Under the pieces are notes generated by a model. The model did not search any database. It saw nothing but the letters and a program-made list of their open reading frames with translations, and had not been told where the DNA came from. Below, piece after piece: positions 43,635 to 52,428 of a stretch of DNA of 64,000 bases (the stretch's first letter is position 1; each line of letters starts with the position of its first letter). This DNA comes from Amnibacterium endophyticum (GTDB lineage Bacteria > Actinomycetota > Actinomycetes > Actinomycetales > Microbacteriaceae). A program made the position numbers and the translations under genes. Where the stretch lies: assembly GCF_042680685.1 (NCBI RefSeq), contig NZ_JBHUEA010000011.1, positions 1 to 64,000 on the forward strand, in the 5' to 3' direction.

Positions 43635-44770
43635 GCGAGCGTCCTCTCGGTGGGGTTCCAGTCCGCCGGCAGCGGCGCGGGCGCCGCGACGCGGCTCGAC
43701 ACCTCGACCGCGCGGTGGCTCTCGGACGCTTCCGCCGCGGCGAGCATCACGTCGAGCACGTGCGCGGCGAGCGCCCCGGAGGCGCGCTCCGGCACCCCGT
43801 CGCGGATGGCCCGGGCGAGCTCGAGCACGCCGAGTCCGCGCGACTGGGTCGCGCCCTCGGCGGGGATGCGCTCCGGGTCCGGCTTGTTCTGACCCGTGAT
43901 CCCCTTCCACGACTCGAGCGTCCAGAGCTCGCTGTCGCCCTCGAACATGTTCGGGTCGGGCAGCACGATCGCGCCGGTCGTGCCGGTGATCTCGAAGAAG
44001 CCGGCTCGCGGCAGCGCGGACTGGAAGGAGAAGGTGGCCTGCGCCGACCCGCCGCCCTCGAACTCGAGCAGCAGCGCCGAGTGCGTCGGCACGGTCACCT
44101 CGAACGTCGTGCCGGCGCGCGGGCCCGACTCGACGACCCGCTCGGGGCGGGCGATGGAGCCGATGGCGGAGACGCGCACGACCGAGCCGAAGACGGTGAC
44201 GAGCGTCGACAGGTAGTACGGCCCGAGGTCGAGCAGGGGGCCGCCGCCCGCCTGGAACAGGAACTCCGGCGCCGGGTGCCAGCGGTCCGGGCCCGGGTTC
44301 AGCACCATCGTCGTGGCGGTCGTCGGCTGGCCGATCCGGCCGTCCGCGATCGCGCGGAAGGCCGTCTGCAGGCCGGCGCCGAGCAGCGTGTCCGGAGCGA
44401 CGGCGACGCGGAGCCCGGCCTCCTCGGCCGCGTCGAGCACGCGGCGCGCGTCCTCCGCGTTCGTGGCGATCGGCTTCTCGCTCCACACGTGCTTGCCCGC
44501 GGCGAGGATCGCGAGGTCCACCTCCGCGTGCACGGACGGCAGCGTGAGGTTCACGACGATGTCGATGCCGTCGTCCGCGAGCAGCTCCTCGACCGAGCCG
44601 GAGGCGGGCACGCCGAACTCGTCGGCCCGCGCCTTCGCGCGCTCGAGGTCGATGTCGGCGACGAAGCGCACCTCGAGGTCCGGGAACGTCGTCAGGTTGC
44701 CGAGGTACTGGGCGCTGATCACACCGGCGCCGATGACGCCCACGCCGACGCGGCCGGTCGACGCCGCCAT
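43631..44770 (-). CDS. Gfo/Idh/MocA-family oxidoreductase (paralogue 2)
   Basis: 379 residues. Rossmann motif VGVGVIGAGVISAQYLGNLT, NLTLPSVHAEVDLAILAAGKHV, catalytic-type lysine in WSEKPIATNAED (about K106), and FQAGGGPLLDLGPYYLSTLV. Paralogue of the downstream gene; they differ most in the C-terminal substrate domain, suggesting sequential or alternative substrates or a heteromer. The ATG (44768-44770) shares one base with the upstream stop (TGATG). Confidence 0.92.
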   Translation of the reverse strand: MAASTGRVGVGVIGAGVISAQYLGNLTTFPDLEVRFVADIDLERAKARADEFGVPASGSVEELLADDGIDIVVNLTLPSVHAEVDLAILAAGKHVWSEKPIATNAEDARRVLDAAEEAGLRVAVAPDTLLGAGLQTAFRAIADGRIGQPTTATTMVLNPGPDRWHPAPEFLFQAGGGPLLDLGPYYLSTLVTVFGSVVRVSAIGSIARPERVVESGPRAGTTFEVTVPTHSALLLEFEGGGSAQATFSFQSALPRAGFFEITGTTGAIVLPDPNMFEGDSELWTLESWKGITGQNKPDPERIPAEGATQSRGLGVLELARAIRDGVPERASGALAAHVLDVMLAAAEASESHRAVEVSSRVAAPAPLPADWNPTERTLA

Positions 44771-45540
44771 CAGTCGGCGCTCCCGGCCTGCTCGGCGCGC
44801 TCGTCCGTGGCGAGCACGTAGGCCATGGACTCGGCCAGGCCCTCGAAGACGTCGCCCCGGTACGCGTCGAACTCGAGCACGCGGACCGCGCCCGGCGCGG
44901 CGTTCAGCACCGCGGGGATGTCCATCGACCCCTGCCCCGCGGGCAGCTGCGCCTCGGTCTCGCGGGTCCGCGGCCCGTCCTTCACGTGGATGAAGCGGAC
45001 CCGCTCGCCGAGGTGGGCGAGCACGTCGACGGCGGACGCGCCGCCGACCTCGACCCAGTACGTGTCGACCTCGAGGATCACGGCCGGGTCGAGCTGCGCG
45101 GCGAACGCCTCGAGCGCCGGCACGGGGCCCACCGCGTTCTCGAGCTCCCACCAGTGGTTGTGGTAGCCGAAGGTCAGCCCGGCCTCCGCGGCGAGCGCCG
45201 CGGTCTCGTTCACCTGCTGCGCGAGCTCGGAGACGCCCGAGGCGCTCGTCCAGCGCTGCGGGTCGGTGGAGGGGTCGATCAGGAAGTCGACGCCGATCTC
45301 CTTCGCGGCGTCGAACGCCCGGCGCGGGTCGTCCATCTTCAGCACCGGCGCGTGCGCCGACGGCGCGACGAGACCGGCGGCGTCGAGCGCGGCGCGGTAG
45401 TCGGTCGCCCGTTCGACGAAGCCGTAGGGCTCGACGCCCTCGAGGCCGATCTCCCGGATCCGCGCGAGCGAGCCGGGGAGGTCCTCGGCGATCGCGTCTC
45501 GGATCGAGTACAGCTGGACGGACAGCGGGCCACGGGGCAC
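44770..45540 (-). CDS. Sugar phosphate isomerase/epimerase (small TIM-barrel)
   Basis: 256 residues, shorter than its plus-strand relative at 40132. Begins PLSVQLYSIRDAIAEDLPGSL, typical of the family. Metal and active-site-type segments are GLTFGYHNHWWELE (about residue 134), AVILEVDTYWVEVGG, VRFIHVKDG and VRVLEFDAY. The GTG at 45538-45540 has AAGGAG 6 nt upstream; it opens an operon with two Gfo/Idh/MocA genes. The gene set suits oxidation and isomerisation of a sugar or cyclitol. Confidence 0.92.
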   Translation of the reverse strand: MPRGPLSVQLYSIRDAIAEDLPGSLARIREIGLEGVEPYGFVERATDYRAALDAAGLVAPSAHAPVLKMDDPRRAFDAAKEIGVDFLIDPSTDPQRWTSASGVSELAQQVNETAALAAEAGLTFGYHNHWWELENAVGPVPALEAFAAQLDPAVILEVDTYWVEVGGASAVDVLAHLGERVRFIHVKDGPRTRETEAQLPAGQGSMDIPAVLNAAPGAVRVLEFDAYRGDVFEGLAESMAYVLATDERAEQAGSAD

Positions 45541-45613
45541 GGGGCGCTCCTTCGCGCGAGGGGGACGGGGCTCCCCGCCGCGCGGTGGAGCAGTCCGTCC
45601 ATCCTGCCACGGC

Positions 45614-46633
45614 CTATGTTGCGCGCCGCAACAGACCCGGGGGCGGCGCCGTGGTCGCCCGCTCCACGAGCCGGGTGCCGAGCACCTGGTGGCGCTCCTG
45701 CGGATCGCGGCCGTCGAGCAGGTCGAGCAGCATCGCGGCGGCCGCCGCACCCATGCGCTGCATCGACTGCTGCACGGTCGTCAGCGGCGGGTCGCTCCTG
45801 GCCGCCTCGGGCACGTCGTCGAACCCGATCACCGACAGCGAGTCGGGCACGTCCACGCCCCGCAGCCGCGCGACCTGCAGCGTCGCGAGCGCGGAGAGGT
45901 CGTTGGCCGCGAAGATCGCCGTCGGCGGCTCCGGCAGATCGAGCAGGGCGCCCGCGGCCTCGCGGCTCGCCCGCTGCTCGTAGGCGCCGACCCGCACGAG
46001 CGCGGGGTCGAACGGGATGCCCGCGTCGTCCAGCGCCCGGCGGTAGCCCGTCTCGCGCAGCGCCGCCGACCGCAGGTCCGCGCGACCGCTGACGAGGCCG
46101 ATCCGGCGGTGCCCCAGCTCGATCAGCCGGCGCACGGCCATGCGGGCCCCGCCGAAGCTGTCCGCCTCCACCACCGGCAGCCCGGCCGGCCCCTTGCTCG
46201 GGTCGATGGCGACGACCGGCACCGTCACCCGCAGGTCGGTCGTCGAGGGGGCCACGACGATCGCGCCGTCCACCAGCGTGCCGCTCAGCCTCGCGAGCGA
46301 TCTGCGCTCCCAGCCGTCGTGGTCCTCGTTGTACGAGCCGCTGTAGGCGAGCAGGTCGTACTGCGTCGCCTGCATCCCGACGTAGACCCCCTTCAGCACC
46401 TCGGTCGCCCAGGGCTCGAAGGCCGCGACGAAGACGCCGATCACCCCCGTGCGGCCGCCGCGGAGGCTGCTCGCGCCGAGGCTCGAGCCGTACCCCAGCT
46501 CCTCCGCCGCCTTGAGCACCCGCGCGGCCGTCTCGGGCGCGACGCCGTAGCGGCCGTTGACCGCCTTCGACACCGTCGCGACCGACACGCCGGCGGCCGC
46601 CGCGACGTCGGCGATGGTCCGGCGCTTGATCAC
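45614..46633 (-). CDS. LacI-family transcriptional regulator
   Basis: 339 residues. Helix-turn-helix TIADVAAAAGVSVATVSKAVNG (about residues 5-26), hinge LGYGSSLGASSLRGGRTGVIG, effector domain with VRRLIELGHRRIGLVSGR, FAANDLSALATLQVARLRGVD and DSLSVIGFDDVPEAARSDPPL. GTG 46631-46633 places the helix-turn-helix at the normal distance; an upstream ATG would extend over the operator. It diverges from the transporter at 46791 across a strong palindrome and lies just upstream of the isomerase operon. Confidence 0.92.
   Translation of the reverse strand: MIKRRTIADVAAAAGVSVATVSKAVNGRYGVAPETAARVLKAAEELGYGSSLGASSLRGGRTGVIGVFVAAFEPWATEVLKGVYVGMQATQYDLLAYSGSYNEDHDGWERRSLARLSGTLVDGAIVVAPSTTDLRVTVPVVAIDPSKGPAGLPVVEADSFGGARMAVRRLIELGHRRIGLVSGRADLRSAALRETGYRRALDDAGIPFDPALVRVGAYEQRASREAAGALLDLPEPPTAIFAANDLSALATLQVARLRGVDVPDSLSVIGFDDVPEAARSDPPLTTVQQSMQRMGAAAAAMLLDLLDGRDPQERHQVLGTRLVERATTAPPPGLLRRAT
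45617..45633. promoter_or_regulatory. Palindrome at the 3' end of the LacI gene, possible operator
   Basis: TGTTGCG-CGC-CGCAACA, 7-bp perfect arms. It overlaps the last five codons of the LacI gene, 77 bp before the isomerase GTG. It may be an operator for an internal promoter of the 45540-42537 operon, or only coding sequence by chance. Confidence 0.35.
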
Positions 46634-46656
46634 CCGAGCCAGGCTACCGGGGAGTT

Positions 46657-46682
46657 TCAACCGTTTTCGAAAACGTTTGACA
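46657..46682 (+). promoter_or_regulatory. Strong LacI-type operator overlapping a -35 element
   Basis: CGTTTTCGAAAACG (46662-46675) is a perfect 14-bp palindrome, extending to 24 bp (46657-46680) with one mismatched pair. TTGACA at 46677-46682 overlaps its right end. It lies between the divergent LacI gene and binding-protein gene and is the most AT-rich spot nearby. Confidence 0.8.
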
Positions 46683-46790
46683 CTCCTCTTTCGACTTCTG
46701 ATCCTTGTGCGGTCCCGGCCGGGACGACCAGCGGCGGTCACCGTCGCCGCGCGACCCGGTCACCACTCGATGAAGAGAACAGGTGCACCA

Positions 46791-48089
46791 GTGAGACCAC
46801 AGCGGATCCTCGCGGCCTCGGCCGTCCTGATCGCCGGCGCGGCGGCGCTGACCGGCTGCAGCGGCGGCTCCGGCGGAGGCGGCGGCGGCGGCAACGGCGA
46901 CGGCCCCGTGAAGATGACCCTCTGGCAGAACGCCACCACCGGCCCCGGCCTCAAGTTCTGGAAGGACGCGGCGGCGGGCTTCCACAAGGCCAACCCGAAC
47001 GTCACCATCGACGTGCAGACCGTCCAGAACGAGGACTTCGACGGCAAGCTGCAGACGGCGATGAACTCCGGCAGCGCCCCCGACATCTTCCTGCAGCGCG
47101 GCGGCGGCAAGATGCAGGCGATGGTCGACGCCGGCCAGGTGAAGGACATCACCGACGGCGTCGGCCCGGCGAAGCAGGGCATCCCGGACGCCTCCTTCGG
47201 CGCGGAGTCGATCGGCGGCAAGATCTACGCGATGCCGCTCTCGGTGCTGCCGAGCGGCATCTGGTACTCGCAGGACCTCTTCAAGAAGGCCGGCATCGAC
47301 GGCACCCCGTCGACGATGGACGAGCTGGACGCGGACGTCCAGAAGCTGAAGGACGCGGGTGTCGACCCGATCGCCCTCGGCGCGAAGGACGCCTGGCCGG
47401 CTGCCCACTGGTACTACAACTTCGCGCTGCGCGAGTGCTCGCCAGCGGTGATGGAGGAGGCCGCGAAGACGAAGACCTTCACCGACCCGTGCTGGCTGAA
47501 GGCCGGGCAGGACCTCGCGCGGTTCAACGCGACGAAGCCGTTCAACCAGGGCTTCCTCACCACCGCGGCCCAGCAGGGCGCGGGCAGCTCCGCCGGTCTG
47601 CTGGCCAACAAGAAGGCGGCCATGGAGCTGATGGGCGCGTGGGATCCGGGCGTGATCGCCTCCCTCACGCCGGACGAGAAGCCGCTGCCGGACCTCGGCT
47701 GGTTCCCGTTCCCCGAGATCAGCGGGGGCAACGGCAAGCCGGGCTCGATCATGGGCGGGGTCGACGGGTACTCGTGCTCGCAGAACTCCCCCGCCCAGTG
47801 CGTCGACTTCCTGAACTACCTCGCCACCGAGGACCAGCAGGTCGCGTACTACAAGGCCTTCAACGCGCCGCCCGTCAACACCGAGGCGCAGAAGTCGGTC
47901 ACCGAGCCGTACCTGAAGGACGTGCTCGCGGCCTACAACAAGGCGCCGTTCGTCTCGCAGTGGCTCGACACCGTCTACGGCCAGAACGTCGGCAACGCGC
48001 TGAACGTGTCGGTGGTGAACCTGCTGGCCGGCAAGGGCAGCCCGCAGGGCATCGTCCAGACGACCAACGACGCCGCCAAGAAGGGTTAG
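46791..48089 (+). CDS. Sugar ABC transporter substrate-binding lipoprotein (MalE-type)
   Basis: 432 residues. Signal peptide MRPQRILAASAVLIAGAAAL then lipobox LTGC, a Gly/Ser linker, and a family 1 solute-binding domain: KMTLWQNATTGPGLKFW, GSAPDIFLQRGGGKM, MPLSVLPSGIWYSQDLFKKAG, GAWDPGVIASLTPDEKPLPD, MGGVDGYSCSQNS. Four cysteines in the mature part may form disulfides. The GTG at 46791 has AGGTG upstream; ATG 46770, without a ribosome site, adds seven residues. It leads an operon with two permeases and a GH3 glycosidase, so beta-linked oligosaccharides are likely ligands. Confidence 0.92.
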   Translation: MRPQRILAASAVLIAGAAALTGCSGGSGGGGGGGNGDGPVKMTLWQNATTGPGLKFWKDAAAGFHKANPNVTIDVQTVQNEDFDGKLQTAMNSGSAPDIFLQRGGGKMQAMVDAGQVKDITDGVGPAKQGIPDASFGAESIGGKIYAMPLSVLPSGIWYSQDLFKKAGIDGTPSTMDELDADVQKLKDAGVDPIALGAKDAWPAAHWYYNFALRECSPAVMEEAAKTKTFTDPCWLKAGQDLARFNATKPFNQGFLTTAAQQGAGSSAGLLANKKAAMELMGAWDPGVIASLTPDEKPLPDLGWFPFPEISGGNGKPGSIMGGVDGYSCSQNSPAQCVDFLNYLATEDQQVAYYKAFNAPPVNTEAQKSVTEPYLKDVLAAYNKAPFVSQWLDTVYGQNVGNALNVSVVNLLAGKGSPQGIVQTTNDAAKKG

Positions 48090-48099
48090 GCGGCACCCC

Positions 48100-49110
48100 A
48101 TGACGGTCGACGAGCGACTCGCCACCGGCCAGCGCTCGTCGGCACCGCGATCGACCGCCGGGGGCGGCGCAGCAGCGCCGTCCCCGGCGGGCCGCCGCCC
48201 GCGCCGCAGCGACTGGCGCGGACGGTTCGAGATCGCCGTGCTGACGGTGCCCGCCCTGGCGGTCTTCCTGACCTTCGTCGTGTTCCCGGTGGTGGCCGCG
48301 GCGTACTACGGCTTCTTCCGCTGGGCCGGCTACGGCGTGCCGACCCAGTTCGTCGGGCTGCAGAACTACATCACCATCCTCACGGACTCGACGTTCATCG
48401 ACGCCGTCCGGCACAACGGCGCGATCGTCGTGCTGTCGCTGGTGCTGCAGGGTCCGATCGCGATCCTGCTGGCGCTGCTGCTGAACCGGCGCCTGCGGTT
48501 CCAGGGCGCGATCCGGGTGCTGATCTTCGTCCCGTACGTGATCTCGGAGGTCGTCGTCGGCACCGGCTGGAGCCTTATCCTGCAGACGACCGGCGCGCTG
48601 AACAGCGCGCTCGAGCAGCTCGGCCTCGGCTTCCTGCGGGCCGACTGGATCGCGAACCCGTCGATCGCGCTCTGGTCGCTCATGGCGATCATCACCTGGA
48701 AGTACATCGGCTTCGCCGTGATCCTCTTCCTCGCGGGCCTCCAGGGCATCCCGGAGGAGCTGAACGAGGCCGCGGCGATCGACGGCGCGTCCTTCTGGCA
48801 GATCCAGCGGCGCATCACGCTGCCGCTGCTCGGGCCGACGATCCGCATCTGGGCGTTCCTGTCGATCATCGGCGCGCTGCAGCTGTTCGACCTCGTCTAC
48901 ATCATCTGGGGCCAGTACGTCGCCTCGACCGCGGGCACCTCGACCATGGCGACCTACCTCGTCGTGAACGGCCGCAACGCCGGCAGCTACGGCTACGGCA
49001 ACGCGGTCGCGGTGGTCCTGTTCCTCATCTCGCTGGTCGTCGCCCTCGCCTACCAGCGCTTCGTCCTGCGCCGCGACACCGCGGGCGCGCTGACCGGAAG
49101 GGGTCGCTGA
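48100..49110 (+). CDS. Sugar ABC transporter permease (MalF-type)
   Basis: 336-residue inner-membrane permease with six segments after a ~45-residue Arg/Pro/Ala-rich N-terminus. The coupling motif is NEAAAIDGASFWQIQRRITL (about residues 224-243), and LQLFDLVYIIWGQYVAST follows. It starts 10 bp after the binding-protein stop. Its stop overlaps the next ATG by one base (TGATG). No ATPase gene is present in the operon. Confidence 0.93.
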   Translation: MTVDERLATGQRSSAPRSTAGGGAAAPSPAGRRPRRSDWRGRFEIAVLTVPALAVFLTFVVFPVVAAAYYGFFRWAGYGVPTQFVGLQNYITILTDSTFIDAVRHNGAIVVLSLVLQGPIAILLALLLNRRLRFQGAIRVLIFVPYVISEVVVGTGWSLILQTTGALNSALEQLGLGFLRADWIANPSIALWSLMAIITWKYIGFAVILFLAGLQGIPEELNEAAAIDGASFWQIQRRITLPLLGPTIRIWAFLSIIGALQLFDLVYIIWGQYVASTAGTSTMATYLVVNGRNAGSYGYGNAVAVVLFLISLVVALAYQRFVLRRDTAGALTGRGR

Positions 49111-49997
49111 TGGCGATCACCGCTCTGCCCTCGGACGCCGTCCTCGGGCCGCGTCGCAGGAAGGGCCGGCACGGCGAGCCCGGCGCCGGGTCCAACGCGG
49201 TCGTCTACGTGGTCGCGGTCGTCGTGATCGCGCTGATGCTCGCCCCGGTGGCCTACATCGTCCTCGGCGGCTTCCGCACGAACTCGCAGATCACCACGAA
49301 CCCGGCCGGCTTCCCCGGCCCGTGGGAGATCGGCAACTACCTCGACGTGCTCGGCGGGGGCCTGTTCTGGCGGCTGGTGCTGAACTCGGTGATCGTCGGC
49401 GGCTTCACGACCCTCGGCGTCGTCGTGCTCGGCCTGATGGTCAGCTTCGTGCTCGCGCGCTACGAGTTCCACCTCCGCGGCGCGATGTACGCGCTCTTCG
49501 CCGCCGGACTCATGTTCCCCGTGACCGTGGCGATCACGCCGCTCTACATCGTCGTGAAGAACCTCGGGCTCGCGAACTCCCTGGCCGGCGTGATCCTGCC
49601 GCAGATCGCCTTCGGCCTGCCGACCACCGTGATCATCCTCGTGCCGTTCCTCCGGGCCATCCCGGTCGAGCTGCAGGAGGCTGCGGAGATCGACGGCGCG
49701 AGCCGCCTCGGCTTCTTCTGGCGGATGGTGATCCCGCTCGCCGTGCCCGGCGTCGTCACGGTCGGCATCCTCGCCTTCATCGGCAGCTGGAACGCCTACC
49801 TGCTGCCGCTGTTCATCCTGAACAACCCGGACACGTTCACCCTGCCGCTCGGCGTGCAGCAGTTCTCGTCGCAGTACTCCGTCGACACGGCGCGGGTGCT
49901 CGCGTTCACCTCCCTGTCCATGCTGCCCGCACTGATCTTCTTCAGCGTGTTCCAGAGAAGGATCGTCGGGGGCCTCACCGGGGCCGTGAAGGGATGA
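49110..49997 (+). CDS. Sugar ABC transporter permease (MalG-type)
   Basis: 295-residue permease with six membrane segments. Coupling motif QEAAEIDGASRLGFFWRMVI (about residues 188-207), then GSWNAYLLPLFILNNPDTFTLPLG. AAGGGGT lies upstream of the ATG inside the previous gene. The stop overlaps the glycosidase ATG by 4 bp, tying uptake to hydrolysis. Confidence 0.93.
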   Translation: MAITALPSDAVLGPRRRKGRHGEPGAGSNAVVYVVAVVVIALMLAPVAYIVLGGFRTNSQITTNPAGFPGPWEIGNYLDVLGGGLFWRLVLNSVIVGGFTTLGVVVLGLMVSFVLARYEFHLRGAMYALFAAGLMFPVTVAITPLYIVVKNLGLANSLAGVILPQIAFGLPTTVIILVPFLRAIPVELQEAAEIDGASRLGFFWRMVIPLAVPGVVTVGILAFIGSWNAYLLPLFILNNPDTFTLPLGVQQFSSQYSVDTARVLAFTSLSMLPALIFFSVFQRRIVGGLTGAVKG

Positions 49998-52306
49998 CCA
50001 TGACCACGGACTCCATCGACGCGGAGGCGTACTCGGCCCGCGTGCTCGACCTGCTCGCGCGCATGACGCGGGAGGAGAAGCTGGCGCAGCTCGTCGGGTT
50101 CTGGGTCGACCAGGGCGGCGAGGTCGTCGCGCCCATGCAGGGCGAGATGGCCTCCTCGGGCGCCTACGAGGAGGCGACGCGGCACGGCCTCGGCCAGCTG
50201 ACGCGCGTCTACGGCACCCGGCCGGTCGACCCGCTCGAGCGCGCCCGCTGGCTGCGCGACGAGCAGCGGCGGCTGATCGCGGAGACGCGGCTGGGCATCC
50301 CCGCGCTCGTGCACGAGGAGTGCCTGACCGGGCTCGCCGCCTGGCAGGCCGCCACCTTCCCGACGCCGCTGGCGTGGGGGGCCTCGTTCGACCCCGCGCT
50401 CGTCGAGGAGATGGCGGCGCTGATCGGCGGGTCCATGCGCGACCTCGGCGTGCACCAGGGCCTCGCGCCGGTGCTCGACGTGATCCGCGACCCGCGCTGG
50501 GGCCGCGTCGACGAGTGCATCGCCGAGGACCCGTACGTCGTCGGGACGATCGGCAGCGCCTACGTGCGCGGCCTGCAGTCCACCGGCGTCGACGCGACGC
50601 TGAAGCACTTCGTCGGCTACTCCGCCTCGCAGGCGGGGCGGAACCACGCCCCCGTGCACGCCGGGCCGCGCGAGCTGCAGGACGTGTTCCTGCCGCCGTT
50701 CGAGATGGCGCTGCGCGACGGCGGCGCCCGCAGCGTCATGAACTCCTACACGGAGATCGACGGCGAGCCGGTCGCGGGCACCCCGCGGTGGCTCACCGAG
50801 CAGCTGCGCGACGTCTGGGGCTTCGACGGCGTGGTGGTCAGCGACTACTTCGCCGTCGCGTTCCTCGCGATCATGCACCGCGTCGCCGCCGACCGCGGCG
50901 AGGCGGCGGCGCTCGCGCTGGCCGCCGGCGTCGACGTCGAGCTGCCGACTGGTGACGCCTTCCTCGCCCCGCTCGCCGAGCGGCTCGAGGCGGGGCTCGC
51001 CGACGAGGCGCTGGTCGACCGGGCCGTCCTCCGGGTGCTCGCGCAGAAGGAGGCGCACGGGCTGCTCGACGCGGACTTCGCGGCGGAGCCCGAGGCGGTG
51101 GACCTCGACTCCCCCGCCCACCGGGACGTCGCGCTGCGGCTCGCCGAGGAGTCGGTGGTGCTGCTGGCGAACCGCGACGGCCTGCTGCCGCTCCGCTCGC
51201 CCGCCCGCGTCGCGGTCCTCGGCCCGAACGCCGCCCGCGCCGAGGCGCTGATGGGCTGCTACTCGTTCGCCAACCACGTGCTCGCCCACCACCCGGACGT
51301 GCCGCTCGGCTTCGAGATCCCGGACGTGCTCGCCTCGCTGACCGCGGAGCTCGACGGCGCGGAGACCGTGTTCGCGGCCGGCTGCGCGGTCGAGGGCGAC
51401 GACCGCTCGGGCTTCGACGAGGCGGTCGCCGCGGCGTCCGGCGCCGAGGTCGCGATCGTCGTGGCGGGCGACCAGGCGGGGCTCTTCGGCCGGGGCACGG
51501 TCGGCGAGGGCAACGACGCGGAGTCGCTGGACCTGCCGGGCGTGCAGCGCGAGCTGGTCGAGGCGGTCGTCGCGACCGGCACCCCGACCGTGCTCGTGCT
51601 GCTGACCGGCCGCCCGTACGCGATCGGCTGGGCGCTCGAGGGCGCTGCGGCGCCCGCCGCGGTGCTGCAGGCGTTCTTCCCGGGCGAGGAGGGCGGCACC
51701 GCGATCGCCCGCATCCTCTCCGGCGCGACGGCGCCGTCCGGCCGCCTGCCCGTGTCGATCCCCCGCGCGGCCGGCGCGCAGCCGTACTCCTACCTGCACC
51801 CGGTGCTGGGCGGTCCGTCGGAGGTGACGAGCGTCGACCCGACGCCGCCGCTCGCCTTCGGAGCCGGCCTCACCTACACGCGCTTCGAGCGCTCGGGGCT
51901 CGAGGCGGACGGCGACGTGCGCGCCGGCGGCGCCTTCACGGCGTCGGTCCGGGTGCGCAACGCCGGCGACCGGGCGGGCACCGACGTGGTGCAGCTGTAC
52001 GCCCGCGACGTCGTGGCCTCGGTCACCCGGCCGGTCGCGCAGCTGCTCGCCTACGAGCGCGTGCACCTCGAGCCCGGTGAGGAGGTCGTGGTGCGCTTCC
52101 GCGTGCCGACGGCACGCCTCGCGTTCAGCGACCGCCGCCTCGTGCGCGTCGTGGAGCCGGGCGCGATCGACCTGTGGGTGGGCGGCTCCGTCGCCGAGCA
52201 GGAGACGACCGCCTCGATCGAGATCACGGGCGCCGTGCACGAGGTCGGCGCCGAGGACGAGCGCCTCGCGACGGCGGAGGTCGAGCGGGCGGTCCCCGTC
52301 GACTGA
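49994..52306 (+). CDS. Glycoside hydrolase family 3 (beta-glucosidase/beta-xylosidase type)
   Basis: 770 residues. GH3 N-terminal barrel (about 1-340) with PALVHEECLTG, GLAPVLDVIRDPRWGRVDE, TLKHFVGYS and the nucleophile Asp in GVVVSDYFAV (about D284). The GH3 C-terminal domain (about 390-610) has VAVLGPNA and AVLQAFFPGEEGG. A fibronectin-III-like domain (about 670-745) has NAGDRAGTDVVQLYARDV. No signal peptide, so it acts in the cytoplasm on imported oligosaccharides. ATG 49994 overlaps the permease stop; ATG 50000 is an alternative. GH3 specificity cannot be fixed from sequence alone. Confidence 0.93.
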   Translation: MTMTTDSIDAEAYSARVLDLLARMTREEKLAQLVGFWVDQGGEVVAPMQGEMASSGAYEEATRHGLGQLTRVYGTRPVDPLERARWLRDEQRRLIAETRLGIPALVHEECLTGLAAWQAATFPTPLAWGASFDPALVEEMAALIGGSMRDLGVHQGLAPVLDVIRDPRWGRVDECIAEDPYVVGTIGSAYVRGLQSTGVDATLKHFVGYSASQAGRNHAPVHAGPRELQDVFLPPFEMALRDGGARSVMNSYTEIDGEPVAGTPRWLTEQLRDVWGFDGVVVSDYFAVAFLAIMHRVAADRGEAAALALAAGVDVELPTGDAFLAPLAERLEAGLADEALVDRAVLRVLAQKEAHGLLDADFAAEPEAVDLDSPAHRDVALRLAEESVVLLANRDGLLPLRSPARVAVLGPNAARAEALMGCYSFANHVLAHHPDVPLGFEIPDVLASLTAELDGAETVFAAGCAVEGDDRSGFDEAVAAASGAEVAIVVAGDQAGLFGRGTVGEGNDAESLDLPGVQRELVEAVVATGTPTVLVLLTGRPYAIGWALEGAAAPAAVLQAFFPGEEGGTAIARILSGATAPSGRLPVSIPRAAGAQPYSYLHPVLGGPSEVTSVDPTPPLAFGAGLTYTRFERSGLEADGDVRAGGAFTASVRVRNAGDRAGTDVVQLYARDVVASVTRPVAQLLAYERVHLEPGEEVVVRFRVPTARLAFSDRRLVRVVEPGAIDLWVGGSVAEQETTASIEITGAVHEVGAEDERLATAEVERAVPVD

Positions 52307-52318
52307 TCCGGCGACCCT

Positions 52319-52362
52319 GCGCGGCACGCCGCAGCCGCCCTTCCGGCTGCGGCGTGCCGCGC
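52319..52362 (+). terminator. Hairpin terminator after the GH3 gene
   Basis: Perfect 19-bp arms at 52319-52337 and 52344-52362, with loop CCCTTC, 12 nt beyond the stop. Confidence 0.85.
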
Positions 52363-52402
52363 GGGTCCCCGGTACCCTTGGGGGAAGTTGCGTCACGGCG
52401 CA

Positions 52403-52414
52403 GGAAAACTTTCG
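52403..52414 (+). promoter_or_regulatory. LacI-type operator candidate next to the ribosome site
   Basis: GGAAAACTTTCG, 15 nt before the ATG of the alcohol dehydrogenase gene. Its reverse complement CGAAAGTTTTCC closely matches the sites at 32695 and 33825, suggesting control by the same LacI protein. Confidence 0.55.
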
Positions 52415-52428
52415 CAAGGAGGCGTGGG

